DNA of 64,000 bases from Welwitschia mirabilis (lineage: Eukaryota; Gnetophyta; Gnetopsida; Welwitschiales), in assembly GCA_051453625.1 (NCBI GenBank), contig JBOZIK010000001.1:132082522-132146521 (forward strand). Direction: 5' to 3'. How positions within the stretch are numbered: the stretch's first letter is position 1; every line of letters begins with the position of its first letter. Both the position numbers and the translations under genes were made by a program. The notes beneath the pieces were generated by a model. That model saw only the letters and a program-made list of their open reading frames with translations, ran no database searches and was not told the origin of the DNA. Shown here one piece after another: positions 24,174 to 37,100 of the stretch.

Positions 24174-25330
24174 TGCCTCATCATTCTCATTTAAACCTTA
24201 AAGCTAGGTCATTTGTATCAAGTAATCAAAACTAAGAGAATTCATAAGAGAATCAACAATCTAATAATAAAAATTAACCCCCATTCAACCTTAATCTAAA
24301 AGCATTGATGAATACCTTTATGTAGCTCCTATCACAAATAGTAAATCAAAGTCAAAACTGATAAGTAAACAATAGTATCAATTAACATAAAAAAGTGGGT
24401 ATGAGAAAATTAATTCAAAGGTTTATTAAGATAAATCCATCAAATTTTATTGGATGTTTATATCCTTTTAAAATAGAATCATGGATAAGTGTTGTTGAAA
24501 ATGTTATAAGTACCTTAGGATGTGATGAATATGAAAAGGCTTCCTTAACTACTCATATGTTATAAGGAGAAGCTAATCTATGATGGAAAACTAAAATGAC
24601 CAAGTTAGGAGATCTAGAAATTTCATGGAGAAAATTTGAGAATATATTTAAGAAAAGGTATATCACCAAGTTCTATATTCACCAAAAGATTACATAATTC
24701 TACAATATAAGACAAGCCCATAATGTGAACATAGGATTTCATGAGTGAAAATTTGTAGAATTATTAAGATATGTGTTACATATGCATCTAGATGAAGAAG
24801 ATAAAGCAAATCTTTTATTGATAGTCTTCTCCCTTATATTGCTACCAAAATATCCATGTTTCAATTTAAGTGTCTAGCAGAGGCTATAGAAAAGACAAAG
24901 ATAGCATAATAAAACTGGTGGAGACAACAAGAAATTAAGAAAAGAATTCCTCCATGGGGGCATATCCTTAAGGAAAATCGATCACAAATGTCTTATTAAC
25001 ATAAAAATTGGAACTTTAGTAAAAATAATGTTAGTAGTAGAAATAGCAAAAACAAGAATTTTAATCAATCAAAGTTGAACCTATTCAAAAGAAACTAGAA
25101 TGTTTCTAGTTAAATCTATGCAAGTAATCAACCTTAGATATCCAACTTCCAGAAAACTCCTAGTAAGTATCAGTACTAGAACCAATATAATGGATATCAT
25201 TGCTATTATTATAAGGGAAATCATAATATAAAAGAATGTTCATTATAATATAAGTACCTTTCTATATAATAACTAAAAAAGCCTTAAGGATTAAAAAATG
25301 TTTCTCAATTAATAGGATGTTAAGTAGCAG
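24174..25330 (+). pseudogene. gag of chromovirus, broken
   Basis: Starts at ATG 24174 (MPHHSHLNLK). A Gln/Asn-rich stretch follows, then PPFNLNLKALMNTFM, then the capsid core: INPSNFIG, IESWISVVENVIS, MLGEAN-like, then ISWRKFENIFKKRYI and a following VELLRYV (about 24420-24780). A zinc knuckle remnant at 25201-25239 reads C-Y-Y-Y-K-G-N-H-N-I-K-E-C; its second Cys is Tyr and one residue is missing. Stops occur throughout. It belongs to the Tekay/Del-like chromoviruses by these motifs. Confidence 0.82.
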
Positions 25331-25900
25331 TGGATAATCAAGGGGTGCAATTTTAAAGCTCTGTCATAGAAGGTAAGGCTTTACTTAATAACAAACAAGT
25401 AATTATTTTATTTGATATGAAGCAACACATTACTTTGTATCCTTTAAAATTGTTATAAGAGAATAATTATATTGTACTCTAATTGAGGGATGCATAAAGT
25501 TAGCAAATGGATCCTTATTCAAAGTTAATCAACAAGTTCAAAACTATACTTTATCCATAAGTGGAAAAGATTTTCAGATATGACCAATTGTTATTAACTT
25601 AAAAACATGTGACATTATTTTGGATATGAATTGGTTAATGCATAATAGAGTATTATAAATTATAAAAGGCACTAATTATAAATGATAAATCATGGCCAAA
25701 AGCTAATCTTTCAAGGCTAAGAGCTAATATTTCAAGGTAATTACAAATTGACAGTGAAGAATTTAATTAATTCAAAGCATAAAAAATAAATTAAGAGGGG
25801 AGTACTAGTTTATATCTATATCTAAAACCAAGTAGCTTAAAAGAAGGAGGAATATTAGTAAAAAAATACCAATAATCCAAGAACATCTTGATATATTTAT
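25331..25900 (+). pseudogene. Protease region of chromovirus, badly decayed
   Basis: Lies between the knuckle and RT, where retropepsin belongs. A fragment reading LILDMNWLMHN-like (cf. the family's DVILGMDWL), near 25610-25640, marks its C-terminal flap region. The active-site motif cannot be read because of frame breaks. Confidence 0.55.
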
Positions 25901-26800
25901 AATAGAATTACTAGGAATGGCACCACTTTGTGAAGTTGAGTTTTTTATTGAATTAATGTTAGGAACCCCATTAATTTCTAAGGCACCATATGAAATGTGT
26001 CCATTAGAAATGAAAGAGTTAAAAATTTAGCTGAAAGAACTCTTATAAAAAGGCTTCATTCATCCTAGTGTATCACCAACAGAAGAATCTATATTATTGT
26101 AAAGAAAAAGGATAAAATACTAAGATTATGGATTGATAATAGATACCTAAATAACCATTAAGAATAAATATTCACTACCAAGAATAGATGACCTTTTTAA
26201 TCAACTCAGGAAAGCTAAGTTATTTTGAAAAATTAATCTAAAATTTGGATATCATCAAGTTCAAAATAAGGAAGAAGATATCTATAAAACAACATTTAGA
26301 AGCCACTATGAGCATTATGAGTTCACTATTATGCATTTTGGTTTAACTAATACCCTTGCAGTATTTATGAGTCTTATGAATTACATCATTCAATCACATC
26401 TTGATTTATCTGTAACAGTATTTATTGATGATGCTCTCATTGATTCTAAGACTTATGAAGAGCATTAGAAACACTTGAGAATAGTATTAAAAACCTTACA
26501 GAATCACCAAGTATATGCCAACATGGAAAAATACTTTATTTAGAAGGAATCCATTCAATTTCTAGGCTATGTGATATCAAAGGAAGGTATATTAGTGAAT
26601 AAAGTTAAAGCAATCATGGAATGATTAATACCTATAAATGTTACTAAGGTTAAAAGATTTCTTGGTTTTACTGGGTACTATTATTAATTCATCTTCAACT
26701 TCTCTAAGATAGATTTTTTATTAAGAAGACTTTTAAAGAAAAATAAAAACTTTCATTGGATTAAAAAATATTATAAATTATTTGATCATCTTAAAGAATG
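25900..26800 (+). pseudogene. Reverse transcriptase of chromovirus, broken
   Basis: Reads PLISKAPYEM, then ELLKGFIHPSVSP-like, then IKNKYSLPRIDDLFNQL, then GYHQVQNKEEDI, then FGLTN, then FIDD (26421-26432, the YIDD/FADD catalytic box kept), then FLGYVISKEGI and KRFLGFTGYYY. The order and spacing are normal for Ty3/gypsy RT. Stops at expected Trp, Gln and Arg codons silence it. Confidence 0.87.
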
Positions 26801-27230
26801 CTTAACTAATGCTCCAGTCTTAGCAATGTCAAATGATTCAAAGACCTGCTTAGTTTATATCAATGCATCTAGTGAAGGTCTTGAAGTAGTGCTTGAACAA
26901 GATAAAAAAGTAATAGTTTATAGATTAAGATAACTTAAAACTCATAAGAAAAATTATGTAATTCAGGATCTTGAATTAGCTATAATAATTTGTACTTTAA
27001 AATTGTGGATGCATTATCTTTATGGTGTAAATTTTCAAGTTTGGACAGATCATAAAATCTTAAAAAGCATTTTTACTTAATCAAACTTAAACCTTAGGCA
27101 AGGAATATGGATGAAATTTTTATGTTATTTTGATCTAGAGACTTTATACTATTAAGGCAAGGGAAACAAAGTTATAGATGCTTCTAGTAGATGAGATTAT
27201 CTTAAAGTAATTATGGAAATTCAAAATCAA
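26800..27230 (+). pseudogene. RNase H of chromovirus, broken
   Basis: Reads NAPVLAMSNDSKTCLVYINA (expected YSDA, so the first catalytic Asp is Asn), then EGLEVVLEQ, then KNYVIQDLELAIII, then LYGVNFQVWTDHKILK, and ends IDASSR. The TDH motif is intact. Confidence 0.82.
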
Positions 27231-27289
27231 TTTTCTACCATTATGTTAGAGGGACAAGAAAGGGATGAGGATTATAAAAACTAAAAGAC

Positions 27290-28300
27290 TCATTCAAAAA
27301 AATAAAAGACTCAGAGAATTTTAGTATTAATTCAAACAGTATTATCAGATTTAAGGAAAGATTTTTGGTTCCTAATGTAGATGAAATTAGACATAAGCTA
27401 AATGTTTAAATTTCATAATCCACCTATAGTAGGTCATCCTAGAGGAACTAAAATATATCAAAACATGAAACAAAAATTTTGATAGCTAGGGATGAGAAAA
27501 GATATAGGAGAATTTGTGTCAAGATGATTTAATTATCAATAGGTTAAAGTCAAACATAGAAATCCAGTAAGATTACTTTATCCTCATGATATTTCAAAAT
27601 ATAAATGGGATGTAATTTACATGAACTTTGTTATGAGACTTCCAAAAACTCAAAGAGATAATAATTCTATTATGATAATAATTTATAAAACAACTAAGTT
27701 AGCACATTTCATTCCAATGAAATCTACTTATGATGCTAAGGATATAGCTAAAATATATATTCGAAACGTTGTTCTTTTTCATGATGCATCTTAGTAATTA
27801 TCTTTGATAGAAATTCAAAATTTACTTCTAAGTTTTGCTAAGAATTACAAATGGGTTTAGAAATTAAGTTAAATATGAGAACTGTATTTTACCCTTAAAT
27901 ATCTAGTTAGGCAGAAAGTTTTAATAAAATTTTAGAACATATCATCAGAGTATGTATTCTAGATAATCTTAAGAGTTGAGAAGATTATCTACCATTGGTA
28001 GAGTTTGAATATAATAATAGTTATCAAAGTTCAATTTAAATGGCTTCATTTGAAGCCTTATATGATAAGAAGTATAGAGCACCTACTTCATGGATAGAAC
28101 CTTAAGAAAGATTGATAATAGGATCAAAAATATTATAAGAAATTAAAAGTAAAATGAGGATAATTAAAATAAACTTAAAGAAGTAACAAACAGATAAAAT
28201 AAGTATGTAGACTATTAAAGAAGAGATTTTAAGTTCAAACTAGATGATTATGTGATTCTTAAAGTAGCATTAATGAAATCAAGAATGAGAGGAGTTAAGA
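27290..28300 (+). pseudogene. Integrase of chromovirus, broken
   Basis: A decayed H2C2 zinc region (GHPRGTKIYQNMKQKF, about 27430) is followed by the core. KWDVIYMNFVMRLPKTQ at 27604-27650 has Asn where MDF has the first catalytic Asp. Then KLAHFIPMKSTYDAKDIAKI follows, and a FDRNSKFTS segment near 27800 keeps the second Asp. The third motif (usually QSERT) is unreadable in frame. It would have inserted element cDNA into the host genome. Confidence 0.8.
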
Positions 28301-28499
28301 GATTAAAATTAGCTTCTTAGTTCATTAGACCATTCAAAATATTAGAAAGAGTTAGACATATTTCATACAATCTTGTTCTACCCCCTTGATTATTACACAT
28401 GCATGATGTTTTCCATGTAAGTATGCTAAGAAAGTATATTGTAAGTCCTTCTCATGTGTTAAATTGGTCTCATATTCAGGCAGAACCAGATTTTTCCAT

Positions 28500-28675
28500 T
28501 ATAGAGGAGACAAAAGTAGTATCGGATCAATGAACTATTAATTTATGAAATAGGAAGATCCATCAAGTAAAGATAAAGTGGAGTAATCATAGTCTTAATA
28601 AAGCTACTTGGGAGCTAAAAGAAATAATGAAAAATCAATACCCAAATCTTTTTGAATCTCATAATATGTAGTTAG
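28500..28675 (+). pseudogene. Chromodomain-like C-terminus of integrase
   Basis: Reads RKIHQVKIKWSNHSLNKATW, then ELKEIMKNQYPNLFES. This is the VKVLW...ATWE signature that ends Tekay/Del-type chromovirus integrase and targets insertion to heterochromatin in the family. The stop and the 3' end of pol lie about 60 bases before LTR-C, a natural distance. Confidence 0.78.
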
Positions 28676-28737
28676 GTGTTCTTAAGCTTTTTATGTATCT
28701 TGATTCCTAGGAGTAAATCAGTATAAGTAATGGATAA
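28676..28737 (+). other. pol 3' end and decayed polypurine tract
   Basis: The sequence resembles the family's tail, in which a short region after the pol stop leads to a purine run just before the LTR (aagtaatggataa here). It argues that LTR-C is the original 3' LTR of this pol. Confidence 0.5.
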
Positions 28738-31700
28738 TGTCATATCCCATAGTTGTTGAACCTTATTTACTTGAATATTAAATATATTAATCTTTTAATA
28801 AAATAATTAATTATCCTTAGTTAAGTTTCTTATCAAATATGATATCATTTTAAAATCAACCTTAATTTGTAATATTTATAATTTACCATGAAAATGATCA
28901 AAATTATTTTAATAAATTTTTATGAAAAAATTTTATCCAAACATTTAAAATTAGATATTACCATTATGTAAGAAATTAAAATCAGATGATAAAACTAATA
29001 AATAGAAAATTTCAAGAGAACATAATAATATATTTTACATCTAATTTACTCATTAAATTCTTGATAAATGTAATAGATGTATTATATTATAAATAAATTT
29101 TATATATTTTTTTACAAAAGATTATTTGAACAAGTACATGTATTTTTACCTAGAACTAAGAATGATAAATGTGTAGAATTACTCTACCATGACTTTATGT
29201 TCTTTAGATGTGTAATGGCACTTTATTCATACTGTACTCATTGCTTTATTAATTAGAATTTTATACTTTATCTCATCACACTATATGATAATTTTGAAAT
29301 TTATGCATTTATTCTTTTGATGAAGTCATGGATTAATTAATCTTACTAATTAAAGTAAGAAGATTACTCATCCTAGTTAGATTCATGAGTAAAAAATAGA
29401 TCTCTTTTTGTACTTTAATATTACTAATTACTCATCCCACTTGTTAAAGCTGAATCATGTGATCTTGTGATCTTGAGTTATGTGCCTTTGTTTATCTATA
29501 TGTATAGATCCTTTCCTCTTTTGTAGGGAGGAGATACTTTCATTTTGTTTCATATAAGTGCATTTTATTTTTCCTCTCTCTCTCTCTCTTTCTCTCTTAC
29601 TCACACACACTCTCACACTCACTCACTCACTCACTCACATTCATTCATCCACTCACTCACTAACTTTCATTCTCTTAATTTGGAGCTTGGAGCTTAAAAG
29701 CTTAGAACTAAGGAACTCTGGAGATCGATTCTTCAAAAATCTTTAACTACAAAGGTCTTACTAATCTTTTTAAGTATGTTCTTTGCTTATATTATCCATA
29801 TGATTTCTTTTTCTATTAGAATTATGTGGCATTTTATTAAGAAATTATTTATATCTTTTATGAAATAATGTTATAAATATTATTCTCTCCCATTGATTCC
29901 CACTAAGACATCATATTAAGATATGAGGGAGTCTCTTATACTTGGTGATGGAGGATTACTAATGCATGATTATGGATAAGTTACCAAGGGGTTCACTACT
30001 TTAAAAAAAAAAAAAAACAAAGAAAGAAAAAGAAAGAAATGTTGATAACTATTTTTACTTTAGTATTTTAGTTTTTATTCATTATGCATGAGAACCATCT
30101 TATTAGGGTCAAAGTCTAATCCTCGAAAATATCTTTAGACTAGTACTCTTCCATGGAAAATCTCAAGGCTCATAATAAACGGATTTTTTAATTGATTTTA
30201 TTTTTCTTTTTATAATTATTTTTATTTCTAAAATTGGTTTGTCTTTCTATAACTACATAGTTAGTATATCCATTATTTTACTAATCTGAGTTATAGCTTA
30301 AGAAGTTTAAAAACTTTATCATATTCTATTATGGTGAAAATTAAATTTCTATAATAGAAGCATAGGATAAAAACACTATATTTTATTAATTAGTAGGTAT
30401 AAATTAGTGAAATGTTTTTATATAAGTCTATGATTGTTTTATTAACATGAAAATGAAAAAATAATAATTTTTCTTATGGGTAATTATTTTTAAAAAGTTG
30501 TTAAAATACATTAGAAAATAAATGTAGAAAATAATAAGTAAGTAATTTACATTTTTGTAGCTATTTGTCAATATATTTAAAAACTTGACTATTATTAGTT
30601 ACAATAAATTAAATAATCTTTCCAAAATAACTTAAATCACTTAAAAATGCAAAGTATTTTTAAATTTATGGTCATATTACTATAATTTTAGAAAATTTCA
30701 CAGTTTTGTGCTTTGGATGCTAATATTATAAATAATATTTTTATAATTATAAGATAGTTTAGGCTAGATTTTAAAAAACCTACTATATGTCTAGTTTTTA
30801 AAAAACTAGTATAGTTTATTTTTCTTCATGTTTAATTAATTATTAATTTTTAATTATGATATCTCATTAGAGACCAAAGATGTTATAATTAATGTTTTAA
30901 ATAATAGAAAAATTACTACACAAACTTTTATAGCTAAATTAACTATATAAAATATTTTTATTTTAGTATATTTAAGATAAATTACCTATAAGTGGTATCT
31001 ATTTTTAGAAATACCTCTTTTACAATTTTCCATTAGATTACTTTGAATGTGCATGCTTGTGAGTGCTTTTACCTTAGTAGTTTAAGTAACATAAGTAGTC
31101 TCTAGCTTATAATTTATTTTTTATTGACTTATAACATATCCATATTAAATCTTGAATAAATAATTATATCTTAACAAATATGCTTAAGCTATTCTTTCTT
31201 TTGTTTACTTTCTTTGCACCAATCTATGAAGATTGTCATATGAGAATGGAAGAATATTTCTAGGATTGGCATATCTTTAGGTTTGTTTTAATTCCTTTAA
31301 GTAAATTATTTTATATTTTTATTATCATTAAAAGAAAAGTAAAAGAATATTTCCTTTATTAATATAGAAAAGAAAAGAATATTTCATTTATCTATATTTT
31401 TATTATCAGCATCTTGAAAAAAGAAAATATTCCTTTATGCTTGCTTTTTCTATGGTTGTTTCTATAAAATTTACCAAATGATGATTAAAATTATTAGAAC
31501 TACATAAATAATTCATTAAATATTTACATTAGTTAGAATTATTTGTTTTCATTTGTATGGTATATTCATCAAATGGGAGCTAAATCAAGATAATCCTAAT
31601 AATGTTCATCCCCAAATTTGGATTTTAATACTAAGGTAGATTGTACTACATTTTCCCCCCTAATAGTATCCTTATAGAATTAAATTTAATCACTAATATT

Positions 31701-31920
31701 CCATCCTATCCATGCATATACTTACTCTGACTTAATATCTCAGGCCCTTGATATTGGTGGATTATGTTGCACCGTTCATAGATGCTTCAATGAAGTAAGA
31801 GTCATCTATAAGCATGCATTCACCTCACGTACTATCTATTGCTTGTATTGGGGATATATTGAGGTGAAACGAAAGCCTATGAAGTTAAGCCCAACTATGT
31901 TTGTATAGTTTAGAAACTAA
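28738..31920 (+). repeat. Giant chromovirus LTR, copy C (3' end lost in gap)
   Basis: Starts tgtcatatcccata like copy A and runs to within roughly 440 bases of the expected LTR end. A TATA-like tctatatgtatag lies near 29495. It carries a CT/CTCA microsatellite. Confidence 0.82.
29573..29664 (+). repeat. CT / CTCA microsatellite in LTR-C
   Basis: (CT)n followed by (CTCA)n and (TCAC)n. At the same place copy B has an ordinary pyrimidine-rich tract, so the repeat grew from it. A 62-codon frame here is low complexity, not a gene. Confidence 0.85.
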
Positions 31921-32020
31921 NNNNNNNNNNNNNNNNNNNNNNNNNNNNNNNNNNNNNNNNNNNNNNNNNNNNNNNNNNNNNNNNNNNNNNNNNNNNNNNN
32001 NNNNNNNNNNNNNNNNNNNN
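31921..32020. other. Assembly gap (100 N)
   Basis: Separates the truncated right end of LTR-C from the truncated left end of LTR-D. Size is probably unknown. Confidence 0.95.
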
Positions 32021-34515
32021 CTCTTATTGTCCATATTTCTTTTTTATATTGGAATGACATGATATTTTATTAGTAAATTATTTATAAATTTTATGCAATT
32101 TATGTTATGAAATATTATTACCACCCATTGGCTTCCATCAAGACATTATAGTGATATATAAAGGACTTTTGTGGTAGGTGATTGAGGATTACTAATGGAT
32201 GATTATGACCAAGTGACTAGGGGCTTAACTATTGAGGAAAAAAGAAAAATAAAAAATTGGGTACTTATATTTATTTTAATACTATGTTTTTTAATCTATT
32301 TTGCATTAGGATCATCTTATTAGGGGCAAAGTCTAATCCTTAAAATCTCTTTAGGCTAGTACTCTTTCATGGATATTCCAAGGCTCATAGTAAATGGTTT
32401 TGTTTGAATTGAATTGATTTTATTTTATATAATGATTTAAATTAGTAACTAAGTTAAGATATTCTATAAGTAATTAGCTAGTATTCATTATTTTATTGAT
32501 TTAAGTTATTGCTTAAGTAGTTATAAAGACTTTATCATATTTTTGTTATGGAAAAAATTAAATTTCTAGAATAGAGGCATAAGATAAAAAACATCATATC
32601 TTATTAATTAATAGGTATAAATTAATGATTTTTTCCTGTAAGTATAGGATTTTGTTATGAACATGAAAATGTAAAAGCAGTAAATTTTCTAATGGGTAAT
32701 TAGCTTTTAAAAATTATTTGTTAAAATATGTTAAAAATAAATTTAGAAAATAGTAAGCAAGTAATTTACATTTCTATACCTATATATTAATATATCTACA
32801 AACTTGAGTATCTTAAGTTGTGGAAATTTAAATAATCTTTTCAAAACATCTTGAATGTATTAATCAAAGTATTTTGAAAGTTATAATCACTTTAGTATAA
32901 TGCAGTAGGACTGCAAGTTTAGAAAATTCGATCGTTTTTAGCCTGAAATCATAACATTAGAAATAATATTTTTAGAATTACAAGATAGTTTAAGTTAGAT
33001 TTTGAGAACCCTATGATGTATCTATTTTCTAAAAAAATACTATATTTTTTCCTTCATAATTAACTAGTTATTAATTTTTAACTATAATGTCTCCTTCGAG
33101 TTCAAAAATGTTATAATTAATGTTTAAAATTATAGAAAAAATATTACACAAAATTTTATAGAAAAATTAAGTATATAAAATATGTTTCAATCAGTAAATT
33201 TATGTTAAATTAACTATAAGTAATATTTATTTATTAAAATACCTCTTTCACCATTTTTCTTTAGCTTACTTTGAATGTGCATACTTGGAGTTTTTACCTT
33301 AGTAATTTAAGTAACATTAGTAGTCTCTAGCTTGTCACTTATTTTTATTAACTTATAATACAGCCATATGAAATATTAAATAAATACTCATATCTTAATA
33401 ATTATGCTTAAGCTATACTTTCTTTTATTTACCTTTTTTACACTAATCCATAAAGATTATCATATGATCATGGAAGAATGTTTCTAGGATTGACATAGCT
33501 TTAGGTATATTTTAGTTTCTTTAAGTACATTATTAAGATGTTATTTGATAAATTTTGAATATTTTTATTGTTATTAAAAGAAAAAGAAAATAATATTTTC
33601 TTTATTTAGATAGGAAAAAAAGAATATTTCCTTTATCTAGGTTTTTATTATTATAACCTTGAAAATAAAAAGGTATTTGAATGTTTGCTTTCTTTTTATG
33701 GTTGTTTCTATAAAATGAATTAAATGATGATTAGAATTAGTATAACTAGGTAAATATTCTATTAAATATCCATATTCATTAGAATTATTCGCATGCATTT
33801 GTGTGGTGTATTGATCAAATAAGACTAAATGAAAATAATTCTAATAACGTTCATTTTCGCACTTGGATTTCATTACTAAGGTGGATTGCATTGCATTTTT
33901 TATACATAATATCCCTTTGGAAGTGGATTTGATTATCAATCTTATATTCTACCCATGTATGAACTTATTTTGACTTAATATATTAAGCCCTTAGCAATGA
34001 TGGATTATGTTGCACCATATAGAGCTATTTCAAGAAAGCAAGGGTTATTTGTAAGCATGCATCCACATCAAGTACTGCCTGTCACCTGTATTAGGGGTAT
34101 ATTAAGATGAAGTGAAAGTCTATGGAGTTGAGATCATCCATGTTTGTATAGTTTAGAACCTAAAGTAGAACCAACTCATGTCTAAAAGGTAGCTGGATAT
34201 TGAGTTGAAATGCCATTAATTGAAGTTGTAACCTCCTATTATATTAATTAGGTATTATATTTAAAACTTATTCATGTATTATCTTTAAAACTTATCTAGG
34301 TATTATCTTTTATGTAACATAAAACTAGGAAGAAATGAAGGATGCAAGCTTATGACATCATTATTATTTATAAATAAATATAATTTAGAAACTAATTATA
34401 AGCAAGTATACAATATTAATATGATTTGTCTTTCTTAGAATATAAATATTCTAATAAAGGATTAAGTGGAATTTATTCTTAGGTTCTAATGTGTCTATTA
34501 GGTAATATCAATTTT
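32021..34515 (+). repeat. Giant chromovirus LTR, copy D, left part
   Basis: Begins at the point matching about base 955 of LTR-A and runs to 34515. There it is cut by the LINE. It continues at about 45170 after the LINE and element 2. It overlaps in content with LTR-C but differs by many substitutions, so it is not an allele of it. Confidence 0.8.
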
Positions 34516-34689
34516 TAGGATGTGTGATATCTTCCCCCTGCTAATGAACCCCTCCTCCATGGTTGATAGTGCTTCCACTAATTCACTAAGCATCACTTAA
34601 TCTTTCTGAATCTATTTGTTACCACACCCTATAATGGCTTCAAACTCATAATCCCCCCTAAGCAAAATCATCATGGATAGACATCATGA

Positions 34690-35770
34690 CAAGAAATTGC
34701 TCCAACGAAAATGGACCGAACCTCAAGTTCTATCCACAAGAATACGCTAATAGTAATGGTGTTCAAATATATAAAGAAGAATGGGAAGAAGATAATTCCT
34801 TATGGTAAAACTACCTTATGGGATATGTTTTTGGTATCAGACCAAATCTTATCCACATGAAAAATTTCATGTGAGCAAGATGGGGGAAATCTAGTTTGTT
34901 ATAAGTTATGCACTTAGATAAAAGTATGTTTATTTACAAGTTCTTATCCTTGGAAATAATGAACAAAGTCCTAGACGAAGGACCATGGCCATTTGACTAC
35001 AAACCACTAATTCTTTAACTATGATTCCTTGATTTAGACTTTAATACATGGGAGATAAGAAGCTTTGGGTTAAATTTCCTTACCTCAGACCAAATCTTTG
35101 GGGGAAGAAGATCTTGAGTAAGATATCCAATGTGATCAGATGCCCTAACTATATAGATGTAATACAAAGTTACAAAGGTGAAATTTTGTACATGCGAGTA
35201 TACATAGAGATTATGATAGAGGCTGAACTTCCTTAAATCATAAAGCTTTGTAGTCAAGAGGGAAAGGAAATCAATTAAGAGGTAATGTATGAACGAGTTT
35301 ACCTTGATGTTCAAACTACCTACTTGGTCATGGAGTGAGGGCTTGTAACCAAAAACTAACTCCAACTTGGGTACCAAAGGAGAAGAACCATGAGATAAAT
35401 GAAGATAGGACCCTAAGCTTTGGCTTTTAGAACACTAAATAGTTTGAAGTAAATTAATAGTAGCAAGAAGATCCTATTGAATTAGTGAACTTAGTCCAAT
35501 AGCTTTCACATCTCATACAATCACCTACAACTAACGTAAAGAAAGAGTTAGAATTAAATCACAATGCCCAAGTAGAAGATCAAAGCCAATCCCAAGACTT
35601 GGAAAATGAAGGATACAACTCAGTGGGTAAGAAAGAGAAAAACAAAGTCAAAGGAAATAACTCTATAATATTAAATAAGAATACCAGGAGTAAGGGGATA
35701 AGCTCCAACCCTATTCTTTAGCATGCCGCTTTCCATTTGGAAGATGAGGGGGTTGTGCTCCCTCAGGAAA
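34690..35770 (+). pseudogene. LINE ORF1 (DUF4283 / RNA-binding protein), broken
   Basis: The best kept stretch (35048-35236) reads LWVKFPYLRPNLWGKKILSK, then ISNVIRCPNYIDV, then YMRVYIEI, typical of the DUF4283 part of plant LINE ORF1 proteins. KVNSF-like and TYLV fragments follow. The C-terminal half (35480-35760) is Lys/Ser/Asn-rich. A CCHC finger usually follows the domain and is not seen here. The protein would bind LINE RNA. The minus-strand frame of 120 codons at 35015-35377 is only its shadow. Confidence 0.72.
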
Positions 35771-35799
35771 CAGAGAGAAATAAAAAACTTTACTTTCTT

Positions 35800-36420
35800 T
35801 AACTCTCTATATTTTTTTGGGATAATAAAAATCAAATTACACATTCTCTTAATAGATTCATGTCAAAATTCTTTTCAGATTGGATCCATCTAAAGAATTT
35901 TGATACTAGTGGTAAAGGAAGAATATTAGTTCTTTGGAGTTATTCTACTATCTCAGTCATTCAAGCACTGTGATGGAGCATATGAGCACTATGTTACTAT
36001 TGTATATGAATGCAACACTGTAACGTTCAGAGCATTACTATGGCAAGATCTTAATAGAATATCTTATTTTATAAATAGGCCTTGGATCATCAGTGAAGAC
36101 TTTAATTGCTTGCTTTCAGTTGAAAAAAACTAAATAATAGGAGGATCATCAAAAAAAACATAGAAGGAATGCTGAAATTTACTTCTACTCATCACATCAC
36201 TGACTTAAAGTTTTTAGGTGAGTTCTATGCTTGAAGTGATCTCCATAATCTAGAAGCTAGAATATATTATAAAATAAATAAAATCTTGGTGAATGATAAA
36301 TGGCTAAAAAATTATGAAAATTTATTTACTAAGTTTAAACCACTTAACATCTTTGACCACTCTCCTTGTGTGGTGTCCTATGATGAGAATATAAAAAAGA
36401 ACATCCCTTTTCGTTTCATT
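35800..36420 (+). pseudogene. LINE ORF2, endonuclease domain, broken
   Basis: AP-endonuclease-like domain. RPWIISEDFNCLLS (about 36080-36121) is the GDFN box with Gly to Glu, and FDHSPCVVSY near 36352 is the SDHSP box with Ser to Phe. The catalytic Asp and His of the second box remain. Several stops lie between. Confidence 0.78.
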
Positions 36421-37100
36421 AATAGCTGGTGCTTAGATAACTAGTTCCATGCTATAATTGTGAAATCTTGGTCTACTCATATTAAAGGATACCCTATATT
36501 TTCTTTGGATCATTAGTTAAAAATTATAAAAAATTCCCTAAAATATTTTTATAAAGAAAATTACAATAACATTGCAGATCAAATCAAGGCTATTAGAGAA
36601 GCCCTTCAGCATGTCCAGCACTCTATGTAGGCCAATCCTATGCTTTACAACCTATACATAGAGGAACAAAGGAGATATAAGAAATATAGAAGGCTTGTAA
36701 GGGCTAAAACCATTATATGCAAATAGAGATCCAAATCCACATGGATCAAGGAGGGAGATTTCAACACATCCTTCTTTCATTCCCAAATGAAAAAGAATAG
36801 AATCAATAGTAACATGCATGTACTATATAGAATAGATGGCATAAAAATTGACTCTTTGTGAGAGTGTGTTCAGGAGCTTTCACATTTCCATAAATTCCTT
36901 TTTGGCACCTCCTTAAATTGACCCTTCATTTAGCATTCTATTTTTATTAAAAGAGCTAAAGTATCAGAGCTTTAATGAATGAACTTATATGCTTCTATCA
37001 CTGATAAAGATATTGAGCAAACTTTGTGGAGCATATAAAATGAGAAAGCCCTAGGTCCAGATCATTTTACTATTGCATTTTTCAAAATATCCTAGTCCAC
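36420..37100 (+). pseudogene. LINE ORF2, linker and RT N-terminus, broken
   Basis: Reads ADQIKAIREALQHVQHSM, then STWIKEGDFNTSFFHSQMKK, then KALGPDHFTIAFFK, the KAPGPDGF motif that opens LINE RT. Clear alignment is kept throughout despite stops, mostly TAG at Gln codons. Confidence 0.82.

Noticed and set aside
29558-29746. 62-codon frame with Ser-Leu and Thr-His repeats
   Set aside because: Translated CT/CTCA microsatellite.
32021-34515. LTR-D as an allele of LTR-C misassembled beside it
   Set aside because: They differ at too many positions over shared sequence (about a fifth by eye) to be alleles.
35015-35377. 120-codon minus-strand frame
   Set aside because: Opposite strand of LINE ORF1, whose plus-strand DUF4283-like reading is far better.
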